DNA of 64,000 nucleotides from Haliclona indistincta (Eukaryota > Porifera > Demospongiae > Haplosclerida > Chalinidae), in the NCBI GenBank assembly GCA_964017065.1, contig OZ024790.1, forward strand, positions 11,577,429 to 11,641,428, read 5' to 3'. The translations under genes and the position numbers were made by a program. The notes under the pieces are model-generated. The model saw nothing but the letters and a program-made list of their open reading frames with translations, was not told the origin of the DNA and did no database searches. Shown one piece after another: positions 11,515 through 23,900 of the stretch; position 1 is the first letter of the stretch, and each line of letters opens with the position of its first letter.

Positions 11515-12335
11515 TACTTCATCACTTACAATGGAGTGGAAAGAGATACATGTGTATGAAGGAGAGACAAACTCCCACAATCACCAGTACAACAACAAGT
11601 ACTAATTCCACATTAATTTTTTGTTCAATATTAAAGAAAGCACAACGTACTCATATTCAGTGTTGGAAATACAACTAGCGACGTAATAAACTTCACAACC
11701 TTTCAACAAGGTATGAAGGGTAGGAACAGCTTTATATAAAGATTCTTTACAGGACCTGTCATTTGTTCCAGTACAGCAGTTTTAAAATGTCGTGTTACAC
11801 TATAGAGTGGTCTCCTCTTTCTTTGTCAGAAACATCGATCAGATATAATCTTACTTGTAATAGCTAGTGACTTCACTATTATCACTCTTAACACCACTGT
11901 CACTATCAAGACTGATCCGTGCACCAACTATACCTGCACATTGACACCACAGACCATCATTACACCATCATTATCAGCACTCCCACAATATGCAACTTCG
12001 AGTCTCCACAAGACAGTGAGTATTTGTAGACAATTTAATTATGTGACTATTCTTTTTTGCATGCAGTCCTGAGTGGTCCTCCTCAGGATTTCAGTTCATA
12101 AGCAGTATGCATATGGCATCTGTTATGCTGGAATGGCAGCCACCAGCACAACCCAATGGTATCATCACTGCATACAAGATCACAGCAATGAACACACAGC
12201 AAACAGTGATTGTTAACAGCTCAATCACAAGCTACGCATTTTGTGGTCTTCAACGTGGTCAGCTAGTGAGCTATACCATCAGTGCCAGCACTGAGAATGG
12301 AGAGGGACCTATACTGCAATTATACAATAACTTAA
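11515..12335 (+). pseudogene. Relic of three FN3 exons related to receptor 3
   Basis: Three blocks match exons of the third receptor: 11515-11710 matches about 26920-27136, 11759-12015 matches 27200-27457, and 12066-12335 matches 27511-27783. The splice sites between blocks are still visible, but the first two blocks contain indels and stops: TAG occurs after the segment matching YNLTCN, and the start of the first FN3 is missing. The last block keeps an open frame with MASVMLEWQPPAQPNG, almost the same as in the intact genes. No signal peptide, TM or tail is present. Confidence 0.8.
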
Positions 12336-12518
12336 GAGAAAAGTCAGTTTACTGCAACAACTACAATTTGATCAGTAAGTTTATCTATGGACCAACTAAC
12401 TGCATGCATATCACACGTACCTATACACATACTACGTATTGTTCAATTCATTTTATGTAAGATGAGTTCGAAGTCCATGACTTGCTTGCATGCGAGGTTA
12501 TTCTTGTGTGAGTGGACG

Positions 12519-15500
12519 TCAAGAGAGAATTTTCTGCAGAGTGGAATTCACAAAAATATCTTTGTGGGCAGGATCAGTAGATCCCAGATGATCAAACACT
12601 TTCTTGAATTTTTCTAGATTTTCGCCATATCCTTCTTGAATTTTGTCAAAAATTCCATCTATGTGAGTCCACTGCTTCGCCCAGTGTGGTAGACCACCCA
12701 ATTTGAGCCATTCTTCGCCAATCTCTTTGAATAGCTCTCGATAACTGTCTGTCCCTGCGAAGCTGAGGACCTCGATATAAGCGTAGTTTGTGACATTCGC
12801 GTCTCCTTGTGCAGATGGACAAATAAGACAATTGCCCTTTGCAATGACTCGGAAATCAATGCAAGCACTCAGTGGAAATGACTGGACTTCACAATTCCCT
12901 ATGCCTAATCCTTTAGCTGTAAGATAACAGATGTGTAGAAAGAAGTTATGCATGCAGTGATAACTGAATGCATGACATGCATATGTAATTTTTAGCACAC
13001 GCCAGTCAAAATTAAGTACAAGCAAGTTGGATAGTTTAAAACTTCGCAATACCATGTAAAAATTTCACTAAGTAAATTTTGGATATTATTTTTAGTGCAC
13101 TGCCTGGGATGCATGATAAGGATTTTTCATTTCAATGATCACTACATGCATATAGCTTGGAATTGACATGGTGACTAGAACTAATTATAAAAGTCGGTAA
13201 TAACATGAAATTTAATACAAGGTTAATCTATGTCTACCTGTGGTGTAAACTATAGATACATGAGGGTATTATGTAGAGTTTATTATAAGAGTATTATACA
13301 TTATAGTATATACATGTGAGTATAGGCTTGGATTCACATACTGGCAAGGTCTCACTACAGTGTTAGGAATGATATTGGTGATTGTCAATGTTAAATATTA
13401 ACCCTGAAGAAACCTGATATTGGGGATGATACGAAAAATACCACTCCTAAAGCCTTCAATGGTATGGCTTCCCAGGATGTGAAAGTTTTTAGGCTAATAA
13501 TTATTCTTAATGTAATTGTACCTTTTGCCGCTGTCTCTACTCTATTAATCACAAATTGAATTGCTTGTAAAATTGTCTGGAAGCTGTCGTCATCATCAAT
13601 ATTGAAGGGAAAGGCAAATTCCATGCAGTAGGCAACCGTGAAATCAATTCCATAGCGAAAGTGAATGGAATATGTAATTTCTTCCTTTTTTTCTCCAACT
13701 GGGTTTGCTGCTTGTACAGCTTGGAAGCCCAGAAACAGAAGCAGTGGAGTTAGGCTGGGATAGCGCTGGAGAACAGGTGAGCCGATTCCACCCATTGCAA
13801 TTCCAGTTAGCGAATCTGTGAGCTTTTGCATCATCTGAGGTTTTCTGTAGGAAAAAATTCCAACTCATGTAGTACATTATGTAGATGAAAGCAATAGAAT
13901 TTCTCACTTACACTGGGCTGACGTAACATTCGTCAGTCAAGCTACGCACATTCCGCATCCATACTTGGTCAGATTGAGGCCTCCAACAATCGAATGGAAG
14001 ACCAGCTAGAAGAGCACCAAAAATATCGGAAACTCCACTGAATGGAAACCAAATGAACTCAGTGGTCTCGTTGTTTTTCACATAGGATTTCAAAGTAGGA
14101 GAACTTCCATACAAAAGCTCACCAATCGTCGGATAAGAAGTGCACAGATAGGAGGTTTTCATCTCTTTTACACTAATCGTGACCTCCACAATCACTCCGA
14201 ACACACCGAGACCAAGCTTCACGGCATTCATGACATCAGCCTCGGTGAGGTTGTCGGACAAAGATGGTATGTCATCAGGGTAAGTGCGGAGTTGACCGCT
14301 TTGGTCGACAATCTTGATTTTTGTGATCAGATCACTGAGTGGTGATTCATTTTTACCAGTTCCCTACATAATAATTAATAATAGTTATACAAGTCACAAT
14401 TATTAATGTACATTAAAATTATTATTGAAATAAAATTCAGTCTTGCATGCAGAGCCTGGAGTTACAATTTAATTGTTGAATATGGATAAACTATAATTTT
14501 ATTCATACAGCCAGGAGTCTAAGAATGGTTATTTTTGTTCAGCCAAGCCAACACACAATGCTACACGAGAGTTTTTTCAGGCAACCATTTATGCTCGCTC
14601 CTGAGTGGGCGTGATAGCCTTAACCACAAGTTGTATGAATCACGTCTGTCAAAGTTGAAGTTTACTTCAATCAACTGTAATGTGATCGTAAAATAATAAT
14701 AATTATGCTAAACAATAATGAGGCATAAATTGTAAATGTGGTGATGACTATCATACTATGTATTTACTTATGACGAAACATAGCTACACCAAAGTTATGA
14801 ATACATTCAATGGAAAGCAAATCAGAGCTTCACCACATTTACAATCTGTAAATAATTATGACAACATGGGTTTCCATCATATTTAATATTTGCAGTAAAT
14901 ATCGATATTGGTTCTGTAATTATAAAAAACTACTTACATGACATCCAGTGGCTAGTACACCACCATACGTAACTGAGCCAAGGACCACATTGGACAAAAG
15001 GCAATGGCGAAGGTACTGATTGTCTGGATCAGTCACATTGTTGATGAAGAAATCAGCCAATTCTCCTGTTGTCACTCCAGGTGAAAGTGTCACTGTTAGT
15101 TCAGCTGCATTATGGTTTGAGAAGAAATATAATAATTATTATGATGCATGTACTGTGACAAAATCTCTCACTCTTGCATAGCTATTGTATACATGCATAA
15201 ACTTGCACCTGGGTTCAAAATGATTCTCTGGGATGTATCTGGCATTCCAAAGAATGGAGTCGGTTTTGCTTTAGTTGCAGACTGTGAACTTGAATCTGCT
15301 GTTTGCAGTAGAATGTCGTTTGTGCAAATGAGAAGTCCAACGCTGCTTTGTGTGCTTTTGTCTGGGAACAGAGGCGACCAGCTGTGGTATGCTCCTCCGC
15401 ATCCAACCTATCATAGATACAATAATAATAATATTATTTTTTCATATCATATTAATTTTATAAATATTGCATTCTTGAAACTCTTGTACGTAAAGATTGC

Positions 15501-15912
15501 TATACTATATTTATTTATGACTATCGACAGTACAGTTGTATACCTTAATTCCCAATTCCCGAGCTCCGTTTACCAGCTTCTTGACATCATCCACTGATTT
15601 AGGTCTAGCCAAAAGGAGCAAACCTGTGCACTCGCTGGCAGTGTTTCCCCAATTGTTGAAGTAAGTTACTTCGATTTTGCCTTGGCCCAGCATTTTGTTG
15701 TTCATATACTGCTGCAGCTCCTGCCGCTTCGTTTCTACTTCTGTCGCAATGTCTCTGTTTTCGACAACAAATTGGCCAATTTCAACTCCATTTTGGTTGG
15801 CTTTCTCGCTGAAGGGTGGCTCTGAACCTAAAAATCGGTTCAAATCGGACATCATGTTGATAATTGTTTGGCTCCACGCGGGCAGCTGCGGTTCTTCGCT
15901 CTTAGCTGCCAT
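12519..15912 (-). CDS. FAD-dependent aldonolactone-oxidase-like oxidoreductase (VAO family)
   Basis: Six exons on the minus strand give about 635 residues: 15912-15544, 15407-15209, 15104-14938, 14363-13912, 13844-13522 and 12916-12519. The N-terminal exon carries the start of a FAD-binding type-4 domain (WGNTASECTGLLLLARPKS, VDDVKKLV). The second has AYHSWSPL, corresponding to the HSWS segment around the flavin-linked region. The third ends with GSVTYGGVLATGCH, the glycine-rich FAD loop, and the fourth contains LGLGVFGVIVEVTI. The last exon has GGLPHWAKQW, a signature of the C-terminal substrate domain of D-arabinono-1,4-lactone / L-gulonolactone oxidases. The predicted reaction is oxidation of a sugar lactone or related polyol with O2 or another acceptor. 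The substrate is not assignable; there is no obvious TM or signal peptide. The start ATG at 15910-15912 is the first in the exon. It lies between receptors 1 and 2 on the opposite strand. Confidence 0.85.
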
Positions 15913-17270
15913 GACTTTCTTGCGCTGCCAATGTCACTCAGTTGTACTCAGCGGTCTGGAACTTTTCGAGCAAACAATAATATTAATGAAAATGCACGAA
16001 TCACTGCACTGTGACTCGCATTTTATATTGATTTGATGCGGCCAAATTGTGCCATAACGGGTTTCGCAGTGCACTGCAACAACGACTATGTTGCGCGCGC
16101 ACAAGCTAGCCAGGCTAGATGCATAATGGGCGGGTCTTACGGTTTCAGCATAAGGTAAACCCATGCATGCCCGGCTTAGGTGAGTAATACTAGCTAGCAT
16201 TATGAATAGTATGACACATGCATCATCCAAACGATATAATTATTGTCACACTTCATCGGCACACATGATGAGTACCATCGTGCACGTAAGTCAGTTGTAG
16301 TGGCCGCTTCGACACTGCTTGCATGCCAGGATTTCCATATAGTACTTCTGAGACAAAATGTGACTTTTGTGTAGATAATATACCTAGCTTTAACTTGATA
16401 GGTACCCATAATAATACAATATCCCAAGCCATCCCGGCAATACCGCCACGTGTAGACTATATAATACCGGCACACTGACTGTAACATGAACGGCGTCATG
16501 AGTGTAGCAGATGTCCATACCATACCCGGTATACCATACGATATACGGATAGTATCCGAGAGTATTCTGACCATGCATATGCTAAACGAATATGGAGGAG
16601 CTGGTAACAGCAGCCAAACATGAACTGCATTAGACGACCATGCGTACAGAGATGAAACTGGTTAAAAATTTTAGGCAAACATAATTATGATCATTTCTCC
16701 TTCCTCTGCTCCTCACCAATAAAATGCATCGCCGAAGATGCTTTCATCAGTGCACACTCTCTGTCACAGGCGAAATTTAGAGCGACTATGTCCGAGTGCT
16801 GCAATTGGCACTAGCTAGTCTGAGACTCAGAGGGAACTGGTTGACCAGGATGGTTGCTGAAAGACGTGCGGATGCACCACTTACTTGTGGACGTGCATGG
16901 CTGCACATTTCTGGAAAACGCTATTGCAAATGGACGATTAGCGAATGTCACATTGTGGTGATAGAGAAAGTTTGCATGTACATGTATAACAGATTCAATC
17001 TAGCTGCTGACAGTCGGCTCTAGCTCACAGGTACAAGAGCTGCTAGATTCACCACATTAGTGCTCGAGATGTCACTATTGTCATACAATGCAGGAGTACA
17101 AAGTGCATGTGTCTGTGTACTGATTATATTTTCCCAGTAATAGTACTTAGCACTTGTAAGAAACACTATGTGTTGGAAACCACATTCACGCAGAGAATCC
17201 ATTGGTCAATGACCACAATGAAAACCATTGTAGTGCTTCGACCTCATGTGTGTACAGTAGTAAATATAAG
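15913..17270. other. Intergenic region upstream of the oxidase gene
   Basis: Contains the presumed promoter of the minus-strand oxidase (about 15.9-16.1 kb). No further exons were recognised on either strand. Several 60-120-codon open frames on the minus strand at 15.9-16.7 kb overlap each other and look random. Confidence 0.4.
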
Positions 17271-17272
17271 TT

Positions 17273-17409
17273 AGACGACGAGGCCATGGGATCTACGCTG
17301 TTTAGAAACCGAGGCGGGTTTGTTGTGACGACCGAGCGTAGCGAGGTCGTTACATAACCCGGCCGAGGTTTCTAAACCGCGTAGATCCCATTGGCCGAGG
17401 CGTCTAACT
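17273..17409. repeat. Imperfect palindrome
   Basis: The left arm GGGATCTACGCTGTTTAGAA and the right arm GTTTCTAAACCGCGTAGATC pair over about 45 bp. The central part TGACGACCGAGCGTAGCGAG also has dyad symmetry. It may be the terminus of a transposon. Confidence 0.6.
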
Positions 17410-18008
17410 ATTTTAGAGTATAGCCACGAGTAGCTAAGCAACACTCACACGACGGATTTTGTAAACAAAGAAATGGCGTTTGTTTTTGAAAAGACGAGGC
17501 GTGCTAAAGTTGTTTCTTACGTAGTTCTGAACAGAGAAAGTGCAATCTTCGATGGCGAACAACACTCAGCAGTACTCTTACACAAACGTTAATGTTTTGG
17601 TAAGTCAAGCGCCTCTAGCATTAAACTGTCCACACAGAAGCTCTTTGGGTCGCCAGCCATGCATGTGCGCCACTATAACAAACTCCACCCTGGCTTTTGA
17701 AACTCCTCCCCTGCCACGGCATGCTGTGCGCACTGTACTGCGGACTCGCGACTAACGATCGAAAGCGAGCAACATTTCTAGCTCGCCTCCACTCGTCTAT
17801 CTGCGCTACGTGTCAACTAGTCGTCGCTCTTCTTTATGATAGTCTTTTCGTTATGCAGAGAGAATGAATCCAACAATTCCTGTACTGATTCAAGTTGGCT
17901 TCTAAGTAGCGCGGCTTGGATACTAAGTGCGCGGTTTGGATACTAAGCTATTTAGAGTCCAAGCTGTAGTCAATCTCATTGGTCAATATCACTAGACTAT
18001 ACTCTAAC
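17410..18008. repeat. Possible non-autonomous TIR element
   Basis: TTAGAGTATAG at 17413-17424 is inverted as CTATACTCTAA at about 17997-18007, bounding about 600 bp. The 71-codon plus frame inside (17540-17755) has no recognisable product. The right boundary abuts the long hairpin that follows. Confidence 0.45.
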
Positions 18009-18298
18009 AAGTAATAAAAAACATTTTAACCAAAATGCAAGAGATTTAGGGTTGGTACATTTATCGAAAAAGTATGGAAACAAGATTTTGAAATGAAAAG
18101 GATTGTAACAATAGCAGTGTAATGATACCTCCCTATTAAATTAACCACAACTATCGAAAGCAGTTAATTTAGGGAGGTATCATTACACTGCTATTGTTAC
18201 AATCCTTTTCATTTCAAAATCTTGTTTCCATACTTTTTCGATAAATGTACCAACCCTAAATCTCTTGCATTTTGGTTAAAATGTTTTTTATTACTTGT
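18007..18298. repeat. Near-perfect long hairpin (about 138-bp arms)
   Basis: Arms at about 18007-18145 and 18161-18298 are essentially exact inverted copies. The outer end reads AACAAGTAATAAAAAAC and the inner end GATACCTCCCTA, with a loop of about 17 nt around CACAACTATCGAAAGCA. The only clear difference is a 3-nt indel beside the loop. Such identity implies recent formation or ongoing gene conversion between arms. If transcribed it would fold into a long double-stranded RNA. Confidence 0.9.
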
Positions 18299-18437
18299 TT
18301 CTTTTCTTTTTTTATTAATGGCTTAGTTGGCAATTATGCTAATACAGTGTATAAAGAGAACTAGCTATCAACTGACTGCATTCCGGCGATCAGGCGACTC
18401 TGCACTACGTATCATGCAACATTAGCTAAGCTTAGGC

Positions 18438-19241
18438 TAGCATTCTTACAAGCCTGAACAGACAAACCCAGTGTAACAGTGAAGATTTGCTCGTACAGAC
18501 TGCTGTGAACACTGCTAGTGGCAGCAGCACTCGCGTTCTAAGCAATTTGTACTAAGGTGCGCTTGTATTAGAATAATTGCATACACGGGCGTGCGCGAGT
18601 AGGCGTAACCTAGTAACGGAGTTCAAACAGAATGATGGAATGGAGTCTGTTATGGACCAAAAATCGCTGTTTTCCTGGAAATACTCGCTTCTGCTAGTGT
18701 TTTAGGCTTAAATAGATATCAGGTGCACTGCTCCAATCGACTAGTGTAGTTTCTGTGTATGTTTTGTCTCGAATAGCTCACTAGTCACGGCGCTAGGCTC
18801 TCTGAAGAAGAAGAAGAAGAAGAAGAAGAAGAATAAGAAGAAGAAAGAAGATGAACAAACGGGTGACCACGTGAACTCTGGTTTACCACCTTAGACCTGG
18901 TTTCCTGTGCTTCTGAAGGTCTCTTTGTAATCGCACAAATCGTGCAAAGAGCTTCAGAACGTTAGATTAGCTTGAAACGCCCGTACGGCGAAGATATGGC
19001 AGTGCCGTACGAGTGCCTCCAGGCGAGACGCCATCTTGTCATGCCCATAGCAACTTGCCTTATAGTCTTTATTAGTACACTCATTGTAAGCGCTTACCTC
19101 GTAGGATAGCCCCTAGGTAGTTAAAATACCCCTGATGTCGTCAACAGCCAAGATATACGTGAATTATTGCGTTTAGCCTAAGTGTAGCCGCCATCTTGTA
19201 TTCCGCCCAACCCTAAATATGCCACTGCTACCGCGTGGCAT
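18438..19241. repeat. Dispersed repeat, copy 2 of the 168-960 element
   Basis: Same orientation and nearly the same length as 168-960. Differences include a (GAA)n microsatellite at about 18804-18850 and a few short deletions. It ends at the CCGCGTGGCAT inverted repeat. Confidence 0.8.
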
Positions 19242-19654
19242 AATACAGTTAATTTATGAAGCTAGCATTACACTTCTATTTTAAATCTTTTTTCAAGACC
19301 TTGTTCCAAAACGTAATAATAAATCTCTTGGATTTTTGTTTAAATGTTTATATTACTTGTTTCTGCTTGTTTGTTTTCTTTTTTATTGAACATTTCATTA
19401 ATGCAAGAGTTGTAGTCCTGTGAGAAGACAGTAATAACATTAGCCGCACTTTGCATGCCAATGCACTCCCAGACTGACTGCACTGTAATACCAACAGTAT
19501 TATAGCTAATAGTGCATGGATATAATAGTATAGATAGAATCCTGCCCTTTAGTTGTTCTCTATTGCAAAATTATCGTTGGAGTTGTGGAATGAGTACGGG
19601 TGTAATTGCTTGTACGGGTGTTGTTAGACTCCAATTTCATGCCATACTGAGCAT

Positions 19655-19825
19655 ACTGAAGCAATTACAAGTACAGCACCTGCGTCACAGGTAAGCAAGC
19701 AAGGCTGGGAACCACTTAACAAAACGACCACATTTGTCCTTGTTATTGTATGGTACTAACCTTGCTTGCTCACCTGTGATGCAAATGCTGCACTTTTATA
19801 ATTGCTGTATGCTTATTAAATTATA
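19655..19825. repeat. Inverted-repeat (MITE-like) element
   Basis: GTCACAGGTAAGCAAGCAAGG at about 19682-19703 and CCTTGCTTGCTCACCTGTGA at about 19760-19780 form arms. Their flanks (GCAATTACAAGTACAGCACC and GCTGCACTTTTATAATTGC) extend the pairing. No coding capacity. Confidence 0.6.
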
Positions 19826-20405
19826 GTGTAGCAACACTTGGGCAATTAATAATTACACTGTGTGGTCTTCTTCATCTAAAAAGACGCCAGTTACTTGAAA
19901 TGTGTTTTTGATTTCTGCTTGCTAGCATGCATGAAGCAAAGTTCCCCAATTACTAGTTTGAGCAGCAGTTAAAAGCTCATGATGACTACATGACATGCTT
20001 AATGACACTATTTGAGTATAGCATTGAAAGTTGAAAACCAACCATGTACATTGTACAGCAGCTAGCTCATATCATTGAGCAAACTGATCCTAATAGATTA
20101 CAAAATAGTTGTTTTATGCACGTTGTGTTCACAAACTCCAGCACACACATGTATGAGAAGTGGTGGATCTAGGGGGGTTCAATGCATAGGTGCAAGTGAA
20201 CCCCTCTATGGCTCGATGATAGTAGCAATTATTCAGCTATACAGCCTTATTTGGAAATAGTTTGTACAAAATGCAAGTATTTTGGTTAGTAGAGGTTCTT
20301 TACCAGACCCCACCCACTGCAAGCTAGGGGAGAGGGTCTGGTTAAATGCCTGCAAACGATCCGTAATATCTGCCCGCGATCTGGGCAGAGTGAGTTGAAC
20401 CAATG
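19826..20405. other. Gene-free stretch
   Basis: No exon recognised. A short inverted motif (GGGGGGTTCAA / TGAACCCCTC) at about 20173-20206 suggests further transposon debris. Confidence 0.4.
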
Positions 20406-20409
20406 TCTG

Positions 20410-20611
20410 GAACCAATGCCAGACACAGCATCAGCACAACTCAACTACTTTTACAATTGCAAGAAGATATTAATTCCCAACAGAGGAAGAAACAATGCTG
20501 CCCGACTCAGTTGAGTATTCAAATGTCTTCACACCTGATTTTCGAAAGTGCAGTGCCACTTTAAATTTCAAATCAACTGGTGAAGCTGTGGATGTAGAAG
20601 TTGAGAAGTGA
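20410..20611 (+). pseudogene. Relic of the last exon of receptor 1
   Basis: This stretch matches about 11050-11255, the C-terminal exon of receptor 1, including the region for QEDI, VEYST and the terminal VEK followed by a stop and GTGAACTAG. Frame-breaking differences are present (for example after the segment matching QEDIEAP) and no upstream exons are attached. It lies just before receptor 2. Confidence 0.75.
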
Positions 20612-20956
20612 CAGTGAACTAGTCAGAATCAATCTTGCTGGAATGACATGTTTCATTGTTGCATGCATAAGTGTTAAGAATGTTGACATCTTTGGAAGTA
20701 CGCATTAGCACTTGGTTTATAAAATTAATACTTCTGTAGTGAAACGAACACATTGACATGAGAAGTAGCATTTTTGTGAATTAAAATTCTTTGTGGACCA
20801 TTTCTTCTCTCTTGTACTTAAAAGGATAAATATAAATGCTAGTCAAATGATCCGTGATATTGTATGCACTATATCATGCATATTTCATAGTGCAACTTGG
20901 TAAGTTATTACTATAACGCTCAGTCAACAGTGATCCGTGTGTGTGTTGAGTTGTCC

Positions 20957-23900
20957 ATGGCTTCTCAAGCAGCTGCTTGGTTGATGCTTCTATGCTCCTA
21001 CTCCACAGTACTCACTAGCACGGCTGATAGTACCATTCATGCCTTTGCTGGATACAATCTAGCATTCTTTTGTCCTGATAATGGAACCATCAACTGGACT
21101 AAAAATGGTCTTCCTCTAGAAATCACGAACAACAGCAGACTCACTGTGAACAACACAGAGTCTAGTAATGCTTCTGTGCTTCAATTTGCTACAGTGCTTA
21201 CTTCTGATGGCGGAGTGTATACATGCACACAGAATGGGTCTTCTCCAGTATTTGACTTGAGAAGTGAGCAATACAATAAAACTCTTTAGCAAGCATGCAG
21301 GCATGCTATGGTAGCAACATGTTTAATCAATCCTTTTTTCTTAGTAATGTTGCCAAGTAGCAGTTACAGTGTATCTGTCAGTATCAATCAATCAACTCTG
21401 AATGGGATATTGTATGAAGCCACACCTGTGGACATCATCTGTGACGTAACAGTGAATAAAAGTTTGGTCGACACACCACTGAACATTGGAATAAATTGGT
21501 TGTTTGAACAAAACCTCATAATTTCTGGAGATGATTATGATATTAATGGTAGCACTCTCCGTATCAAGCAGCTTAACAGATCTCGGGACAATATCACCTG
21601 CCTAGTCAATCTGACATTCTCTTCACCATTTGTATTCAATGCTTCTGCTCTTGCGGCAATAGAGTTGCCTGTGGAAGGTATGAATACAAACATCATGTCT
21701 AAAATGTACAATTATATTCCTCTTATTATAGCACTCAACAGTAGCCTACTTGTTCCTACTCTCTTTTCTACTGACTCTATCAAACTAGCTGGAGAGGATC
21801 ATTTTGGAGTTTCCTGCTTTCTCCAGGATGGAGTGATTGAAAAACTGGCTGAAGCAACAGTGATGATGACTATAGAAAATTCACAAGGTGAAGTACTAGT
21901 TTCAAGGCAGGGCCGTTTTGGATATGCTGTACTGTTTTTCGATCCTGTGAGAACTTCAGAAGCAGGGGAGTACTCATGCAACTCAACAACAGTAACTCCA
22001 GTTGGTTCATTTTCAGCTACTGCTATACTCGAAGAGGAATTAGTACTGTTAGAAGTAAGGGCATTCCTTTATGCAGTTGCTATGCTTAACTTGTATTAGT
22101 TCCTTCTCCTCAGGTCAGCCTCAATGCTACCACTCCTGTGAGTGAAGGCTCTTCTGTCAACCTGACCTGCACGGCTACACTGAACACCACTGTAGTAAAC
22201 ACTGCTGTAACAGCATCTATTGTATGGACTGGTCCTAGTGGAGACCAGTTTATTAGTAACTTATCTCGTGTCTCCATCATTAACATGCTACAATCTCCAC
22301 CTTATCAGAGTGTGATAGTGTTTGCTCCAATACATGACCAGGAAATTGGACAATATCACTGCAATGTGACTATAGAACAGGCTAGTGGAACTACACAAAT
22401 ATTGCCAGCAGAAAGCAGTGCCAACATAGACCTCACCATGACTGTGACAGGTGAGTTACCCTTTTAATGCTCAATACTATTTTTGTTCTGTACTATAGCG
22501 GCTGCTCCTACATTAAATCTGAGAACTCTTTACACTGGAAACATGTCTCTTGGGTCATTCTTTAGACTTGAATGTGAAGTAGAGCCGATTAATTCAGCAA
22601 TTCAGCAAGACATATTTTGGATGAAAAGAGCTTATTCGACTGAGTACAACAACTGTTCTACTATCATCGGAGCAACATACACCAGTAATGATCATAAAAT
22701 TACTCTGACATTCAATTCACTCATCCGATTCGATGCAGCAGATTACACTTGCACTGCCACTGCTACACTGTCTGACAACAGTGTGCTCATGAATTCTAGC
22801 ACAGTGGTAGTTGATCTCGGTGAAGGTAAGCACTAGCTCTGCTGTGCAGTTGCTGTGACTGATATCTTTTTCATTTTTGCAGCATTTTCTCCTCCACTTA
22901 CTCCGGTTTTCATCAATTTTACAAGAGTTACAAGAACATCTGTAACCATTTTTATTAGAATTTCCATGATAGTTTACAACAGAGAGACCTATCGAATTTA
23001 TTACCAAGGAGTCGATAGATCTGCACAATTGATTTCTGCGATTAGCAGTTCTAACCTTTCTCTCACTAATGCTACAATCGCTTTCAATATAATTGGACTA
23101 GAAGAAATGCTGTTGTACACATTCAACGTGTCTGCATCAAATTGCTTTGGAAGAACAGCTATTGATGAAATTTTGACTTTTAATACTTACTTTCAAGGTG
23201 AATATTTCTATAAAAATTTCGAATTTTATTATCTTTCATTTTCTAGGTCCTATGAATTGTACAAGCCCTACTGTCACAACACGTTATGTCATGTTAGGGT
23301 GGTCGTCACCTCCTTCTCCGTATTCAATGGAAACGTTAAAATACCTGCTGAATTGTCAAATTATGGATAGCAGTATTTCCCTTGAGACTCTTAACACCAC
23401 TGCCAACATCACTTTTGATAATAACATTGTACTAGACAGAAACTACACGTGCTCTCTGAGAGCACAAACAACTACTGGCACCATTGTCACCAGCAGTCCT
23501 ACTGAATGTTTATTTAGACTAAATAGTAAGTAAGTATAATAATTATACCCATATAAACTTTTGAAATTTGAACTTCACCCATTACTCACAGCACCGAGTG
23601 ATGCTCCTCAAAATGTCAAATCCATAAGCAGTATGACATCCGTCATATTGCAATGGCAGCCACCAGCACAACCCAATGGCACTGTCATTGCATACAGGAT
23701 CACAGCACAGCAAACAGTGATTGTTAACAGCTCAATCACAAGCTACACATTTTGTGGTCTTCAACCTGGTCAGCGAGTAAGCTACACCATCAGTGCCAGC
23801 ACTGAGGCTGGTGAGGGATCAACTGTGAATACAATAGCAACAACACAAGAAAAAGGTGAGTTTGCAACAATATTTTAATCGATGTAAAATAAACTGCAAT

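Noticed and set aside
15934..16678. Overlapping minus-strand frames upstream of the oxidase
   Set aside because: Short, mutually overlapping and without recognisable motifs; probably chance frames.
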